Positions 53,955 to 63,558 are shown, counted from the stretch's first letter. The stretch: DNA of 64,000 nucleotides from Stagnimonas sp965279705 (GCA_965279705.1 OZ257257.1:558001-622000), one strand, 5' to 3'. Translations and numbers: made by a program. The notes: generated by a model from the sequence alone, not told the origin.

Positions 53955-54685
53955 GTCTGCCGCTACTGCGGCCGGACTGGCCCGCCCCTGCCAATGTGCG
54001 GGCTGTGGTTTCAACCCGTGCGGGTGGCGTCAGTATAGGGCCCTATGCCAGCCTCAATCTCGGCAGTCATGTCGGTGATGACCCCGCCGCCGTCGCTGAA
54101 AATCGCCGTCGCTTTCGGGACGCGGCGGAACTCGGCCATGCTCCGGGCTGGTTGAATCAGGTGCACGGCTGCGGCGTGGTGCAAGCCAGCGGTCAAGAGG
54201 GCGTCACAGCCGATGCCTGCTGGACCCAGACGCCTGGCGTGCCCTGTGCGGTGATGACGGCCGACTGCCTGCCTGTGCTGTTTGCCGATCGCGGCGGCAG
54301 CTGCGTTGCCGCTGCGCACGCCGGCTGGCGCGGGCTCGTCGATGGCGTGCTGGAGGCCACCGTCGCTGGTTTGCCCGTGCCGGCTTCGCAACTCATGGCC
54401 TGGATGGGCCCGGCCATTGGGCCGCAGGCGTTTCAGGTGGGTGACGAGGTGCGTGCCGCTTTTGTCGCGCAAGCCACAGAAGATGCGGCCGCTTTTGTCG
54501 CCGATGGTGCGCGCTGGCGCGCCGATCTTTTTGCATTGGCACGGGCTCGATTGGTGCGCTGCGGCGTCACGGCGGTCTACGGGGGCGGACGCTGTACGGT
54601 GAGCGAGCCGGAGCAGTTTTTTTCGCACCGTCGCGATGGCGTCAGCGGCCGTTTCGCCAGCGTCATCCAGCTTGTTGAAAAATGA
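53951..54685 (+). CDS. pgeF: peptidoglycan editing factor PgeF (YfiH, multicopper-like LACC1 family)
   Basis: Protein of 244 residues of the DUF152/YfiH family. Metal/active-site residues are visible as His in LNQVHGCGVV, Cys in MTADCLPVLF and His in AAAHAGWRGLVDGV. In E. coli the protein prevents misincorporation of L-Ser in place of L-Ala in peptidoglycan; relatives act on purine nucleosides. Start overlaps the rluD stop (ATGA). Confidence 0.93.
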   Translation: MSLPLLRPDWPAPANVRAVVSTRAGGVSIGPYASLNLGSHVGDDPAAVAENRRRFRDAAELGHAPGWLNQVHGCGVVQASGQEGVTADACWTQTPGVPCAVMTADCLPVLFADRGGSCVAAAHAGWRGLVDGVLEATVAGLPVPASQLMAWMGPAIGPQAFQVGDEVRAAFVAQATEDAAAFVADGARWRADLFALARARLVRCGVTAVYGGGRCTVSEPEQFFSHRRDGVSGRFASVIQLVEK

Positions 54686-54703
54686 CGTTCGCAATTGCGA
54701 ACG
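54686..54703. promoter_or_regulatory. 18-bp perfect palindrome, candidate operator for the YCF48/RND genes
   Basis: CGTTCGCAATTGCGAACG begins at the base after the pgeF stop and lies 123 bases ahead of the YCF48 gene. It is perfectly self-complementary with no loop, so is better explained as a dimeric protein site than as a terminator. No T run follows. The protein that binds is unknown. Confidence 0.55.
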
Positions 54704-54826
54704 CAGCGTGTAACATCCCATCAAGAACTGTCATCGCGCCGCAGCACGCGCATTGATAGCGAGGAGACCGGCGCGCACGCGGCGGCTTAAAACATCAAGC
54801 TGAGTCCATCAGGCAAGGTGATATTC

Positions 54827-55945
54827 ATGAAGAAACCGCAGTTCAAAACACTGGCGGCCGCAAGCGCCTTGCTGGCTCTGGCCGGCGTCAGCCCTTGGCT
54901 CTTTGCCCAGCAAGAGGCCCCCGTCGCAGATGCCAGCGCGGAAGCGCCCGCTGAAGCCGCCGCCGAGCCGGCAGTCGAAGAATCCTCGTCCGGCGCATCG
55001 GCGGTACCTGCAGCCGAAGCCGCAGCACCGATCAAGCCGCGCCCGTCCGAGACGCTGGCGCTCACCTCCAAGGGCTTGATCCTGGATGTGGTGAACACCG
55101 GCAAACATCTGGTGGCAGTGGGTGATCGCGGTGCCGTGATCGTCTCCAACAACGGTTCGGATTGGGCGCAGGTGCAGACACCCGTGCGCTCGCCGCTCAC
55201 CGCGGTGAGCTTTGCCGATGAAATGAACGGCTGGGCCGTGGGTCACGATGCGGTGATCCTCGCCACCAAGGACGGCGGCAAGACCTGGGCGATGCAGAAC
55301 TTCGCGCCCGAGCTTGAAAAACCCTTTCTCGATGTGATCGCCCTCGACACCAACAATGTGTTGGCGTTTGGTGCGTATGGCCTGCTCTACAAAACCAGCG
55401 ACGGTGGCACGACCTGGGAGGCTGTTGCAGCCCCCGAAATCCGCGCCGACGAACTGCACTTCAACGGTGCTGCCAAGCTCAACAACGGCAGCGTGCTCGC
55501 CGTGGGTGAGCAGGGCATGCTGGGCCTGACCGCCGATGGCGGCACGACTTGGACAAAACTAACCTCGCCCTACGACGGCTCGTACTACGGTGCCCTGCCG
55601 CTCGGCGATGCCGGCGCGGTGGTCTATGGCCTGCGCGGCAACGTCTACAAGACCAATGACGTTAAGGCTGGCCCTTGGACGCAGGTCAAGACCGACACCG
55701 TTTCATCCTTCTTCGGCGCTGCGGCATTGCCGGATGGCGGCGTGGCGCTGGTGGGTCTCGCCGGGGCGGTGCTGATTCTCGATGCCGCCGACAAGGCCAC
55801 ACCCTTGCGCGTGAAAGTGCGCGGCAAGGATGCACTGGGCCGCGAACTCGACAAGGACGTGACCGGCAGCTTTTCCGCCGCAACCCCCTTCGCGGGCGGA
55901 TTGCTGGTGGTGGGCGAGCAGGGTGTGCAGAGCCTCAAGCTCTGA
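54827..55945 (+). CDS. exported YCF48/BNR-type beta-propeller protein
   Basis: Protein of 372 residues: signal peptide (FKTLAAASALLALAGVSPWLFA), an Ala/Glu-rich linker (~30-70), then repeated propeller blades with the BNR/YCF48 signature SxDGGxTW (ATKDGGKTWAMQ, KTSDGGTTWEAV, LTADGGTTWTKL). YCF48 relatives assist photosystem II assembly in cyanobacteria; in non-photosynthetic bacteria the gene often precedes an RND exporter, as here, suggesting a periplasmic partner. AAGGTG upstream supports the ATG at 54827 over a GTG three codons earlier. Confidence 0.86.
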   Translation: MKKPQFKTLAAASALLALAGVSPWLFAQQEAPVADASAEAPAEAAAEPAVEESSSGASAVPAAEAAAPIKPRPSETLALTSKGLILDVVNTGKHLVAVGDRGAVIVSNNGSDWAQVQTPVRSPLTAVSFADEMNGWAVGHDAVILATKDGGKTWAMQNFAPELEKPFLDVIALDTNNVLAFGAYGLLYKTSDGGTTWEAVAAPEIRADELHFNGAAKLNNGSVLAVGEQGMLGLTADGGTTWTKLTSPYDGSYYGALPLGDAGAVVYGLRGNVYKTNDVKAGPWTQVKTDTVSSFFGAAALPDGGVALVGLAGAVLILDAADKATPLRVKVRGKDALGRELDKDVTGSFSAATPFAGGLLVVGEQGVQSLKL

Positions 55946-56028
55946 CGCCATAACCGACGCGCTTCAAGTCTTTTCGACAAGTGCCGCCATCAGCGGCCGC
56001 ATAAATAACCGATTGGGAGAGTCACATC

Positions 56029-58944
56029 ATGGTTGATGCACAACACATGAGCACATCCACCAAAATCCTTCGCGCCATCGAGCCGATCATCTACGCCAAA
56101 CGCTGGCTGACGATGGGGATTTTGCTGGCGCTGACCGTATTTTTCGCCGTGGTCGCGTCAACCATCAAGCCCGATGCGGGCTTTGATAAGTCGATTCCGC
56201 TTGAGCACCCCTACATGCAGGTGCTCAAGCAGTATCAAGCCGATTTTGGCGGTGCCAACAACGTGCTGGTGGCGCTGATCCAGAAGCCCGGCAAGGGCGA
56301 GATCTACAACGAGAGCTTCCTTGCCTCGCTGAAGCAGGCAACGGATGAGGTGTTCTTCCTCCCCGGCGTCGATCGCTCACGCGTGTCCTCGCTGTTCACG
56401 CCCGACGTGCGCTATGTGGAAGTGGTGGAAGGCGGCTTCAAGGGCGGCAACGTCATCCCCGCCGAATACGCACCGACGCAGGAAATGTTTGGCCTGGTCA
56501 AGGGCAACACCCAGAAGGGTGGTCACGTGGGCCGCTTTACGACGAAAGACCAGACCGGCGCGATGATCTTCAGCGAGCTGCTGGAAGTCGATCCCGTTAC
56601 CGGCGAGAAGCTCGACTACGCCGCCGTTGCCGAAATTCTCGAAGACAAGGTGCGCGGGCGTTTCATGAGCCCGAAGAAATACCTCTACAAGCTCAACACC
56701 GATGTCTGCCAGACCCCTGACGTCGTGGTAGCGCCGCAAGCGACAGCCGACGCACCGGCGCCCGCGAAGCCGGTGGAAACCTGCGTGAAGGCCGGTACCC
56801 AGGTCTGGGAGCGCTTCGGCCAGCCGAGCGGACTCGCGGCACTGGTCGACAAGGGCAAACCCATCACCTACAAGTTCAAGCCTGAGGGCGAGGACAACGA
56901 GCTGCTGTTCAAGATCAAGAAGTCGCAGATGACTTTCGAGACGGTCGACAACCCGCAATACAACCCGGATGTCGATGTGCACATCCTCGGTTTTGCCAAG
57001 GTTGTGGGCGACATCATCGAAGAGTTGATCCCGGTCGTCGGGTTCTTCCTGCTGACGCTGGTGATGACGCAGCTCTTGCTCTGGGCCTATCTCGGTTCGT
57101 TCAAGCTCGCGCTGCTGCCGCTGATCTGCTCGATCACGGCCGTGATCTGGGAGTTCGGCCTGCTGAAACTGTTCGGCAAGGGCCTTGATCCTTTCGCGAT
57201 CCTGGTGCCGTTCCTCATCCTGTCGATTTCGGTTTCGCACGGCGTGCAGTACTGCAATGCCTGGGTCGGCGAAATCTCGCAGAACGGCCGCAACAGCTTC
57301 GACGCGTCGGTTGAAACCTGGCGTCGTCTGGCCATCTACGGAACGATGGCGATCATGACCGGCGTGGTGGGCTTCGCGCTCATCGGCCTGATCCCGATCG
57401 ACATCATCCGCGAGATGGCGCTCAACGCCTGCTTGGGCATGTTCGCCATCGTCATCACCAACAAGATCATGATGCCGATCTGGCTGACCTGGATCGACGT
57501 TGGCGACCCGGTGGAGTTTGCCAAGAAGCAGGAATCCCGCGACGCGATTTTCGACCCGCTCTGGAAGCTGCTCAGCCACATGGTGCTGTTGCGCCCGGCG
57601 ATCATCGCCATCCTCATCGCCGGCCTGTTGCTCGGCTGGGGCCTGTGGAAGGGCAAGGAGCTGCAAGTGGGCGACAGCCAGGCCGGCGTGCCGGAACTGC
57701 TGCCCGACTCGCGCTACAACAAAGACACCGCTGCGGTCACCGCCAATTTCTCCATCGGCACCGATGTGATGAAGGTGATTGCCGAGACCGACCCCGAAGC
57801 CTGCGTGAAATACGCGGTGATGGAGCAGATCGACCGTTTCGGCTGGCGCATGGACAACACCGAGGGCGTGCAGTCCACCATCTCGCTGCCTTGGGCGGCG
57901 CGACAGGTGAACATGGCGTTCTCGGAAGCCGCACCCAAGTTCAAGGTGCTGCCGCAGAACCAGTTCACGATGGTGCAGGCGATCACGCCGATCCCGACAT
58001 CATCTGGTCTGCTCAACTCCAACTGCTCGGCGATGGCGATCTTCATCTTCACCAAGGATCACAAGGCGTCGACGCTCGAACGCATCGTCAACGAGGTGGG
58101 CCGATTCAACACCGAGAACGATGCCGAGTTCTACGAGACCAACACCGACGTGAATGCCGAGTACTGCGGTACCAAGGCCGATGCCCGCCGCGAGGTTGGC
58201 ACTGCCCGCGTGTCCCTGCAGAAGTACACCGAGAAATTGAAGAAGAACAATCCGGGTATTGGCGACGAAGCCATCAATGGCGACAAGGGCATCCAGAAAG
58301 GTATTGCCGATATCGATGCCGCCAAGGAGAAACTGACGGCGCTCAACAAGGCTTGCCCAGTGCACTTCGCGCTCGCCTCGGCACAGGTGGGTGTGATGGC
58401 GGCGACCAACGAGGAGGTGCATCGTCTTGAAAAACCCATTCTCTACATCGTCTATGCCGGCATCATCGTCTGCGTGTTCCTGAGCTTCTTCGAGTGGCAG
58501 TCCATCGTCGCCATCATGTTGCCGCTGGCGCTGGTGAGCTGGATGGCCTACGCCGTGATGGCCGTTCTCGGCATTGGCCTCAAGACCGCGACGCTACCGG
58601 TGGTGGCGCTGGCCGCAGGTGTCGGTGTCGATTACGGGATATACATTTACGCCACCTTCGCGGATGCCCTGGCGGCGGGCTACAAGCGGCAGGCGGCGTA
58701 CTTCAAGACGCTGAAACTGACGGGCAAGGCGGTGGCGTTCACTGGCCTCACGCTCAGTCTGGGCGTGGCGACCTGGCTGTGGTCGGGTCTCCAGTTCCAG
58801 CGTGACATGGGCAAGCTCTTGGTCTTCATGTTCACGGCCAACATGTTCGGCGCGCTGCTGCTGTTGCCGGCCATTGCCTCGTTCATCTTGAAGCCGAAAG
58901 AACTCAAGCCGGGCGAAGAGCCGGTGTTCAAGCCGCGTCATTGA
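56029..58944 (+). CDS. RND superfamily (MMPL-type) exporter
   Basis: Integral membrane protein of 971 residues with the RND duplication: first helix RWLTMGILLALTVFFAVVAST, a large periplasmic loop (~55-320), five helices (ELIPVVGFFLLTLVMTQLLLW ... ), a helix near 530 (IIAILIAGLLLGWGLW), a second loop (~550-800) and five helices (ILYIVYAGIIVCVFLSFF ... AVAFTGLTLSLGVATWLWSG). The GVDYGIYIYA segment carries the Asp expected of the proton relay. MMPL-type members export lipids or hydrophobic compounds; the cargo here is unknown. GGGAGAG upstream. Follows the YCF48 gene after 83 bases. Confidence 0.87.
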   Translation: MVDAQHMSTSTKILRAIEPIIYAKRWLTMGILLALTVFFAVVASTIKPDAGFDKSIPLEHPYMQVLKQYQADFGGANNVLVALIQKPGKGEIYNESFLASLKQATDEVFFLPGVDRSRVSSLFTPDVRYVEVVEGGFKGGNVIPAEYAPTQEMFGLVKGNTQKGGHVGRFTTKDQTGAMIFSELLEVDPVTGEKLDYAAVAEILEDKVRGRFMSPKKYLYKLNTDVCQTPDVVVAPQATADAPAPAKPVETCVKAGTQVWERFGQPSGLAALVDKGKPITYKFKPEGEDNELLFKIKKSQMTFETVDNPQYNPDVDVHILGFAKVVGDIIEELIPVVGFFLLTLVMTQLLLWAYLGSFKLALLPLICSITAVIWEFGLLKLFGKGLDPFAILVPFLILSISVSHGVQYCNAWVGEISQNGRNSFDASVETWRRLAIYGTMAIMTGVVGFALIGLIPIDIIREMALNACLGMFAIVITNKIMMPIWLTWIDVGDPVEFAKKQESRDAIFDPLWKLLSHMVLLRPAIIAILIAGLLLGWGLWKGKELQVGDSQAGVPELLPDSRYNKDTAAVTANFSIGTDVMKVIAETDPEACVKYAVMEQIDRFGWRMDNTEGVQSTISLPWAARQVNMAFSEAAPKFKVLPQNQFTMVQAITPIPTSSGLLNSNCSAMAIFIFTKDHKASTLERIVNEVGRFNTENDAEFYETNTDVNAEYCGTKADARREVGTARVSLQKYTEKLKKNNPGIGDEAINGDKGIQKGIADIDAAKEKLTALNKACPVHFALASAQVGVMAATNEEVHRLEKPILYIVYAGIIVCVFLSFFEWQSIVAIMLPLALVSWMAYAVMAVLGIGLKTATLPVVALAAGVGVDYGIYIYATFADALAAGYKRQAAYFKTLKLTGKAVAFTGLTLSLGVATWLWSGLQFQRDMGKLLVFMFTANMFGALLLLPAIASFILKPKELKPGEEPVFKPRH

Positions 58945-58993
58945 CGCGGCTGCAATGATCATCAGCAAGCCGCGTCACTGAGTCGTTGGTATT

Positions 58994-59028
58994 CACAAAA
59001 AAGCCCGGCACTGCCGGGCTTTTTTGTG
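58994..59028. terminator. bidirectional intrinsic terminator
   Basis: CACAAAAAAGCCCGGCA and TGCCGGGCTTTTTTGTG form a 16-17 bp stem with A/T tails on both sides, between the RND gene (plus) and apaH (minus). Confidence 0.94.
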
Positions 59029-59052
59029 GCTGATGTGCGGACGATGAGGCGA

Positions 59053-59886
59053 TCAATCGCCACCACCGTCGGGTCGACGGTATTCGGGACATTCGATGGC
59101 GGTCAGCTCGCGCGTTTCCAGGTTCAAGGCGGTGAGTTGCCCGCCCCAGACCGCGCCGGTATCCAGGCCCCAGATACGGTGCTGCGGCCAGTGCACCTGC
59201 CCCAGCGTGGACCAGTGACCAAAAAGAATGTCCGCGTCGATGGGCTGACGCGTGGGCAAGGCGAACCAGGGCAGCAGCGGCGCCGGCTGGGTGCCGGGCC
59301 GGCCTTTGGCGCGAAACTCAAGCGCGCCATCGGGCTTGCAATAGCGCATGCGGGTGAAGGCGTTGATCGTGTAGCGCAGCTGCTCATCGGCCGTGCGGGC
59401 TTGCGACCATGCACGCGGCTCGTCGCCGTACATCTGGTTCAAAAAGGCCGCATGGTCGTGGCCGCGCAGCACGGCTTCGGCCGCACGGGCCGCGCGGCGT
59501 GCGTCGGCCAACGTCCACACGGGAGCGATGCCGGCATGGGCCAAGGCCCAGCCCTGGGCTTCGTGCAGCAAGGGGCAGTGACGCAACCAGTACAGCAGGG
59601 CTTCGCGGTCTTCGGCTGCCAGCACAGCGTCCAGGCTGTCGAGCCGTCCGGCCTTGCCGCCGGCGGCGCGCGCCAACAAATGCAGGTCGTGGTTACCCAG
59701 CACCGAGACGGCGCCGCTGCCGAGCGACATCACGAAACGCAGCGTCTGCAAGGACTCCGGCCCGCGATTGACCAGATCGCCCGCAAACCACAGCTGGTCA
59801 CGCACGGGGTCGAAGCGCAGCGTGTCCAGCAGGCGCAGCAAAGCGCCGTGACAGCCCTGCACATCACCAATCGCGTAGATACTCAT
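59053..59886 (-). CDS. apaH: symmetrical bis(5'-nucleosyl)-tetraphosphatase
   Basis: Phosphoesterase of 277 residues hydrolysing Ap4A to two ADP. Metallophosphatase motifs: YAIGDVQGCHGAL, LWFAGDLVNRGPESL, VSVLGNHDLHLLA, and ALAHAGIAPVW further on. The frame extends 27 codons upstream, but the family begins at MSIYAIGD, giving the ATG at 59886. Ap4A hydrolysis affects stress responses and mRNA capping. Confidence 0.95.
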   Translation of the reverse strand: MSIYAIGDVQGCHGALLRLLDTLRFDPVRDQLWFAGDLVNRGPESLQTLRFVMSLGSGAVSVLGNHDLHLLARAAGGKAGRLDSLDAVLAAEDREALLYWLRHCPLLHEAQGWALAHAGIAPVWTLADARRAARAAEAVLRGHDHAAFLNQMYGDEPRAWSQARTADEQLRYTINAFTRMRYCKPDGALEFRAKGRPGTQPAPLLPWFALPTRQPIDADILFGHWSTLGQVHWPQHRIWGLDTGAVWGGQLTALNLETRELTAIECPEYRRPDGGGD

Positions 59887-59952
59887 CGAAGCAGTTTGCC
59901 TTGGATTGCAGCCATGCCGGACCAGCGGCGGATTTTTGACGCTTGAACGCTT

Positions 59953-59980
59953 TTGACTCCCATCCAAGCTGCCGCATACT
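59953..59980 (+). promoter_or_regulatory. candidate promoter of the flp/tad operon
   Basis: TTGACT (59953-59958), 16-base spacer, CATACT (59975-59980), 64 bases ahead of the flp start in the 157-base divergent gap between apaH and flp. Consensus match is moderate. Confidence 0.45.
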
Positions 59981-60043
59981 CATTGCGCAGAACAACCAGC
60001 GGTTAGCGGTTTTGAACGGACTCAACAATTCTAGGAGTGCATC

Positions 60044-60229
60044 ATGGTCAAGCAGATTCTGAACTTTCTCAAAGATGAAGAAGGCGCCAGCGCCGTCGAA
60101 TACGGCCTCATCGTTGGTCTGATCGCAGTGGCGGTCGTTGCCGTGCTGCTCACCACCGGCAAGGGTCTCAATACCTTGTTCACATCGGTTTCTGACGAAG
60201 TGAAAACTGCTGCAACGCCTACTAAGTAA
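60044..60229 (+). CDS. flp: Flp family type IVb pilin
   Basis: Pilin of 61 residues. Short leader (MVKQILNFLKDEEG) followed by ASAVEYGLIVGLIAVAVVAVLL, the Flp motif with cleavage after Gly and the conserved Glu-Tyr at +5/+6 of the mature protein. Forms the adhesive Flp (Tad) pilus fibre. TAGGAG precedes the ATG. First gene of a pilus locus that continues past the right edge. Confidence 0.95.
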   Translation: MVKQILNFLKDEEGASAVEYGLIVGLIAVAVVAVLLTTGKGLNTLFTSVSDEVKTAATPTK

Positions 60230-60232
60230 AAC

Positions 60233-60694
60233 GTGTTCGCCGCAGCCCTTGTGACTGCGGCCCTGCTGATCTGGTCGCTCGCGATTGCCGTGATTGACTG
60301 GCGGCAGCGCCGGGTGCCCAACCTGCTGTTACTGGCACTGTTGTTGCCAGCTCTTGCGGTGCTCGCGCTCACAGGCGCGGGTCTGCAAGGGGCAACATGG
60401 TTTGCGAGCTTTCTGGGTTTTGGGGCGGGCTTGGTGGCGACTCTGCCAGGCTATGCGTTCTCCAAACTCGGGGCGGGTGACGTCAAACTCGCTGCGGTCA
60501 CGGGTTTCGTTGTGGGCTGGCCAGCGGTGGCGTGGATGCTGCTCGCATCGGCGCTGGTGCTGTTTGTGATGTCTATCGGGGTGTTGATGGTGCTGGGGTT
60601 CGCCAAGGCGAAAACGGCGCGCATTCCGGCGGCAGTGGCCCTGTCAGGCGGGTTTGTCGTAGTCGTGTTGGCGCAACTCGGGGGATGGTTATGA
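60233..60694 (+). CDS. A24-type prepilin peptidase (TadV/CpaA)
   Basis: Membrane aspartyl protease of 153 residues with six hydrophobic segments. The two catalytic aspartates are in AVIDWRQRRVPN and KLGAGDVKLAAV. Processes the Flp pre-pilin and TadE-like pseudopilins. It starts with GTG three bases after the flp stop. This short form lacks the cysteine domain of PilD, as usual for TadV/CpaA. Stop overlaps the next start (ATGA). Confidence 0.92.
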   Translation: MFAAALVTAALLIWSLAIAVIDWRQRRVPNLLLLALLLPALAVLALTGAGLQGATWFASFLGFGAGLVATLPGYAFSKLGAGDVKLAAVTGFVVGWPAVAWMLLASALVLFVMSIGVLMVLGFAKAKTARIPAAVALSGGFVVVVLAQLGGWL

Positions 60695-61173
60695 AAGCAA
60701 TGACTCAGACGCAGCCGTCACAGGCCAAAAGCGCCCAGCGGGGCGCTTCGGCAGTGGAGTTCGCTTTCGTATTCCCGATTCTTTTTTTGCTGGTGTATGG
60801 CGTCATCGTCTATTCGTACGTCTATGTCTTGCAGCAGTCGATCACCTTTAATGCGCAGCAGTTCGCCGAGGCGGCGGTGGCGGTCAATCCGACGCCGGAG
60901 GCCGATCTGGCAGAGCGTATCGAGGCGCGGGTGAACGCGGTGGCGACGCAATCTCTGGGCTGGTTGCCGACCCGGCAACGCACAAGGCTGACGGGCGCAA
61001 ACGGTAGCAACAAGTACACCGAAATCGTTTCGGTTGCGACGGATGAAAGTGTGGTGAAGGTGACGGTGGAGTTCAGCGTGACGGGTTTATTCCCGGCGCT
61101 CGACTTCCCCATCGTCGGCAAGATTCCGCCATTGCCGGATCGATTGCGAGCACAAGCCGTTGCTCGTATTTGA
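60691..61173 (+). CDS. TadE-like pseudopilin
   Basis: Protein of 160 residues with the TadE N-terminal segment QRGASAVEFAFVFPILFLLVYG (prepilin-like cleavage before Ala-Ser, conserved Glu), a single membrane helix and a periplasmic beta-rich domain. Minor component of the Flp/Tad pilus machine. Co-translated with the peptidase gene. Confidence 0.88.
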   Translation: MKAMTQTQPSQAKSAQRGASAVEFAFVFPILFLLVYGVIVYSYVYVLQQSITFNAQQFAEAAVAVNPTPEADLAERIEARVNAVATQSLGWLPTRQRTRLTGANGSNKYTEIVSVATDESVVKVTVEFSVTGLFPALDFPIVGKIPPLPDRLRAQAVARI

Positions 61174-61240
61174 AGGCGTGCAACAATCTGGCGCAGGGAA
61201 TTAACGAGCCAGTTCACATAAAGCAGGGAGCACGGATCGC

Positions 61241-62182
61241 ATGAGCAGTACAGCCCTTAAAGCCGCCGCAGTGATCTTGGTGTTACTCACCATCATCCTT
61301 GCAGGCGTCGGGTTCTCGATGAGCCGCAACTACGCCGCGCGCACCGCGAAGGCGGAGGCCGAAGTGGCACGCGCCGCCGAAGTGGCGCGCACCGCCCCCC
61401 AAACCCTTGCGGTGGTCGCACTCAAGCCGCTCGCTGCCTACAAGACCATTAGCCGCGACGACGTGGCGCTGGTGCCGGTGGCAGTGACCCCGACCGATTA
61501 CTTCGGCAGCCTGGACGAAGTCGCCAGCCGCGTGCCCTTGGTCGATATCGACGCCGGCGCGCCGGTGACCAAGCGCTATTTCAAAGAGGGCAACATCCTC
61601 GCCAAGATCATCCCGGCCGGCCATCAGGCGCTGGCCATCGAGGTCAACGAGATCATCGCCGCCGGCGGCTTCGTGCGGCCGGGCGATAACGTCGACGTCA
61701 TCGTTTATCTGCGTAACGGCGCAGGCGTGGCCGATGCCCAGGCGCGTGTGCTGCTCGAAAACGCCCGCGTGCTGGCCTACGAAGAGCGCGTGATCGAGCG
61801 TCCGCAGGGCTTGAAAGACGAAGAAGCCAAGGGTAACGACCAGTCGCGCCGCCGCATCCGCACTGCCGTGCTGGCGGTGCCGGATAGCGAAACAACGCGC
61901 GTCGTGCTGGGTGCCGGCATGGGCGAAGTGCGCTTGGCCCTGCGCGGCCAGCAGACGGTGACCGGCGAAGAGACCAATGGCGAAGTCACCGCAGGCGGCT
62001 TGCCGCTCTCCGATGCTGCCAAAGCCACTGCCGCCGCCTACAAGACGCCCGACAAGGCAGTGACGGCGGAAGAGATTTCGCGTGTCAAGCCGCCGCCGGC
62101 ATTGGCCGCAAAGTCAGCACCCAAGCCCCGTGACACGGTGGAAATCATTCAAGGCAACAAGATCGAAAAGGTGGAGCAATGA
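61241..62182 (+). CDS. cpaB: Flp pilus assembly protein CpaB/RcpC
   Basis: Protein of 313 residues: N-terminal membrane helix (LKAAAVILVLLTIILAGVGF), a SAF-like domain (VVALKPLAAYKTISRDDVALVPV) and the RcpC region (HQALAIEVNEIIAAGGFVRPGDNVDVIVYL). Periplasmic component that works with the CpaC secretin. AGGGAG ahead of the ATG; stop overlaps the cpaC start (ATGA). Confidence 0.92.
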   Translation: MSSTALKAAAVILVLLTIILAGVGFSMSRNYAARTAKAEAEVARAAEVARTAPQTLAVVALKPLAAYKTISRDDVALVPVAVTPTDYFGSLDEVASRVPLVDIDAGAPVTKRYFKEGNILAKIIPAGHQALAIEVNEIIAAGGFVRPGDNVDVIVYLRNGAGVADAQARVLLENARVLAYEERVIERPQGLKDEEAKGNDQSRRRIRTAVLAVPDSETTRVVLGAGMGEVRLALRGQQTVTGEETNGEVTAGGLPLSDAAKATAAAYKTPDKAVTAEEISRVKPPPALAAKSAPKPRDTVEIIQGNKIEKVEQ

Positions 62183-63558
62183 AGCACCTCCTCTCCTCAA
62201 TGCTGCTGGCGGCTGCACTGGCCTCCGGCACCGCAGCCGCTGCAAGCACGCTGCCGGATGACCGCATCGTTGCCGTCGAAGCCGGCGTGCACAAGTTGCT
62301 GCGGCAGCCCCAGCCCATCGGCCGCGTGGCCGTGGGCGACCCGGCGATTGCCGAAGTCACCGTCATCAACCGCCGCGAAGTGCTGATCACCGGCAAGAAG
62401 AGCGGCGTCACCAGCTTGATGGTGTGGCCCAAGTCCGGCACTGGCGATGCGCCAGTCGAATACCGCCTGCGGGTGGGGCCGGTCGCCGATCCGCTCAAGG
62501 TGAAAGTCAATGATCCCGATCTGGCCAAGGCCAAGATCGACGCCAGCGAAGGCCTGAGCGGCAGCGTGCCCAATCTGCTCGCCCATCGCCGCGCCAAGAT
62601 CGACGCGCAGACCCAGGCGCAGCTGGCAGCAAGCACCGGTACCGCCGCCAAGGTAGCCGACAGCAGCAGTGTCGACCTCGAAACGCAGGTGATGACCGAG
62701 GTGAAGATCGTCGAGGTGAAGCGCAGCACCTTGCAGGCCTATGGTCTCAATGTGCTGAAGAACACGGGCAACACCACCGCCGGCTTGAGCACGCCCGGTT
62801 CGCTGGGGGCCAACAATGCCGTGGCCGGCGTCGGGGCCAACGGCGGTCTGGTCGGCAATATCACCAGCCCGATCAGCAATGCCTTCAACCTGGTGATCGG
62901 CAACCCGCGCGACGGCATTCTCGGTGTGCTGAGTTTCCTCGAGCAAAAAGGTCTCGCCCGCACCTATGCAGAACCCACGCTGACGGCCATGAGCGGCCAG
63001 ACCGCGAGCTTCCTGGCCGGTGGCGAGTTCCCGGTGCCGGTGAGTCAGGGAGGCACGACGGGTGGCATCACCATCCAGTACCGCGAGTTCGGTATTCGGC
63101 TGTCGCTGACGCCCACTGTGCTCTCGCGTGACCGTATCGGCCTGAAGGTCGCGCCCGAAGTCAGCGATCTCGATTTCTCGGCCGGCATTACCACCGCTGG
63201 CGTCACCGTGCCGGCGCTCACCGTGCGTCGCACCGACACCACGGTGGAACTGGGGGACGGCGAGAGCTTCGTGATTTCGGGCCTGGTCAGCAACAGCCTC
63301 ATCAACAATGCCAACAAGGTGCCCTGGCTGGCGGATATCCCCATCATCGGCGCGTTCTTCAAGAACATCAGCGTCAACCGTACCGAGAAAGAACTGGTGA
63401 TGGTGGTGACCCCGCGTCTGGTGCGTCCGCTCGCGCGCGGTGGCCCGCGTCCGCTGCTGCCCGGTACGGCCACCGACAACTATCGCCCCGGCTTTGGTCA
63501 ACTGATGTTTGAAGAGACTGGCAAGTTCGATCAGAGCCAGTTCGGTTTCAGCAAGTAA
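62179..63558 (+). CDS. cpaC: Flp pilus outer-membrane secretin CpaC/RcpA
   Basis: Secretin of 459 residues: signal peptide (LLAAALASGTAAA), pilus-secretin N domain (RVAVGDPAIAEVTVINRREVLITGKKSG), then the secretin channel domain (FGIRLSLTPTVLSRDRIGLKVAPEVSDLDF, VSNSLINNANKVPWLADIPIIGAFF, ELVMVVTPRLVRP). It forms the outer-membrane pore for Flp pili. Full length for the CpaC group. Confidence 0.94.
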   Translation: MKHLLSSMLLAAALASGTAAAASTLPDDRIVAVEAGVHKLLRQPQPIGRVAVGDPAIAEVTVINRREVLITGKKSGVTSLMVWPKSGTGDAPVEYRLRVGPVADPLKVKVNDPDLAKAKIDASEGLSGSVPNLLAHRRAKIDAQTQAQLAASTGTAAKVADSSSVDLETQVMTEVKIVEVKRSTLQAYGLNVLKNTGNTTAGLSTPGSLGANNAVAGVGANGGLVGNITSPISNAFNLVIGNPRDGILGVLSFLEQKGLARTYAEPTLTAMSGQTASFLAGGEFPVPVSQGGTTGGITIQYREFGIRLSLTPTVLSRDRIGLKVAPEVSDLDFSAGITTAGVTVPALTVRRTDTTVELGDGESFVISGLVSNSLINNANKVPWLADIPIIGAFFKNISVNRTEKELVMVVTPRLVRPLARGGPRPLLPGTATDNYRPGFGQLMFEETGKFDQSQFGFSK

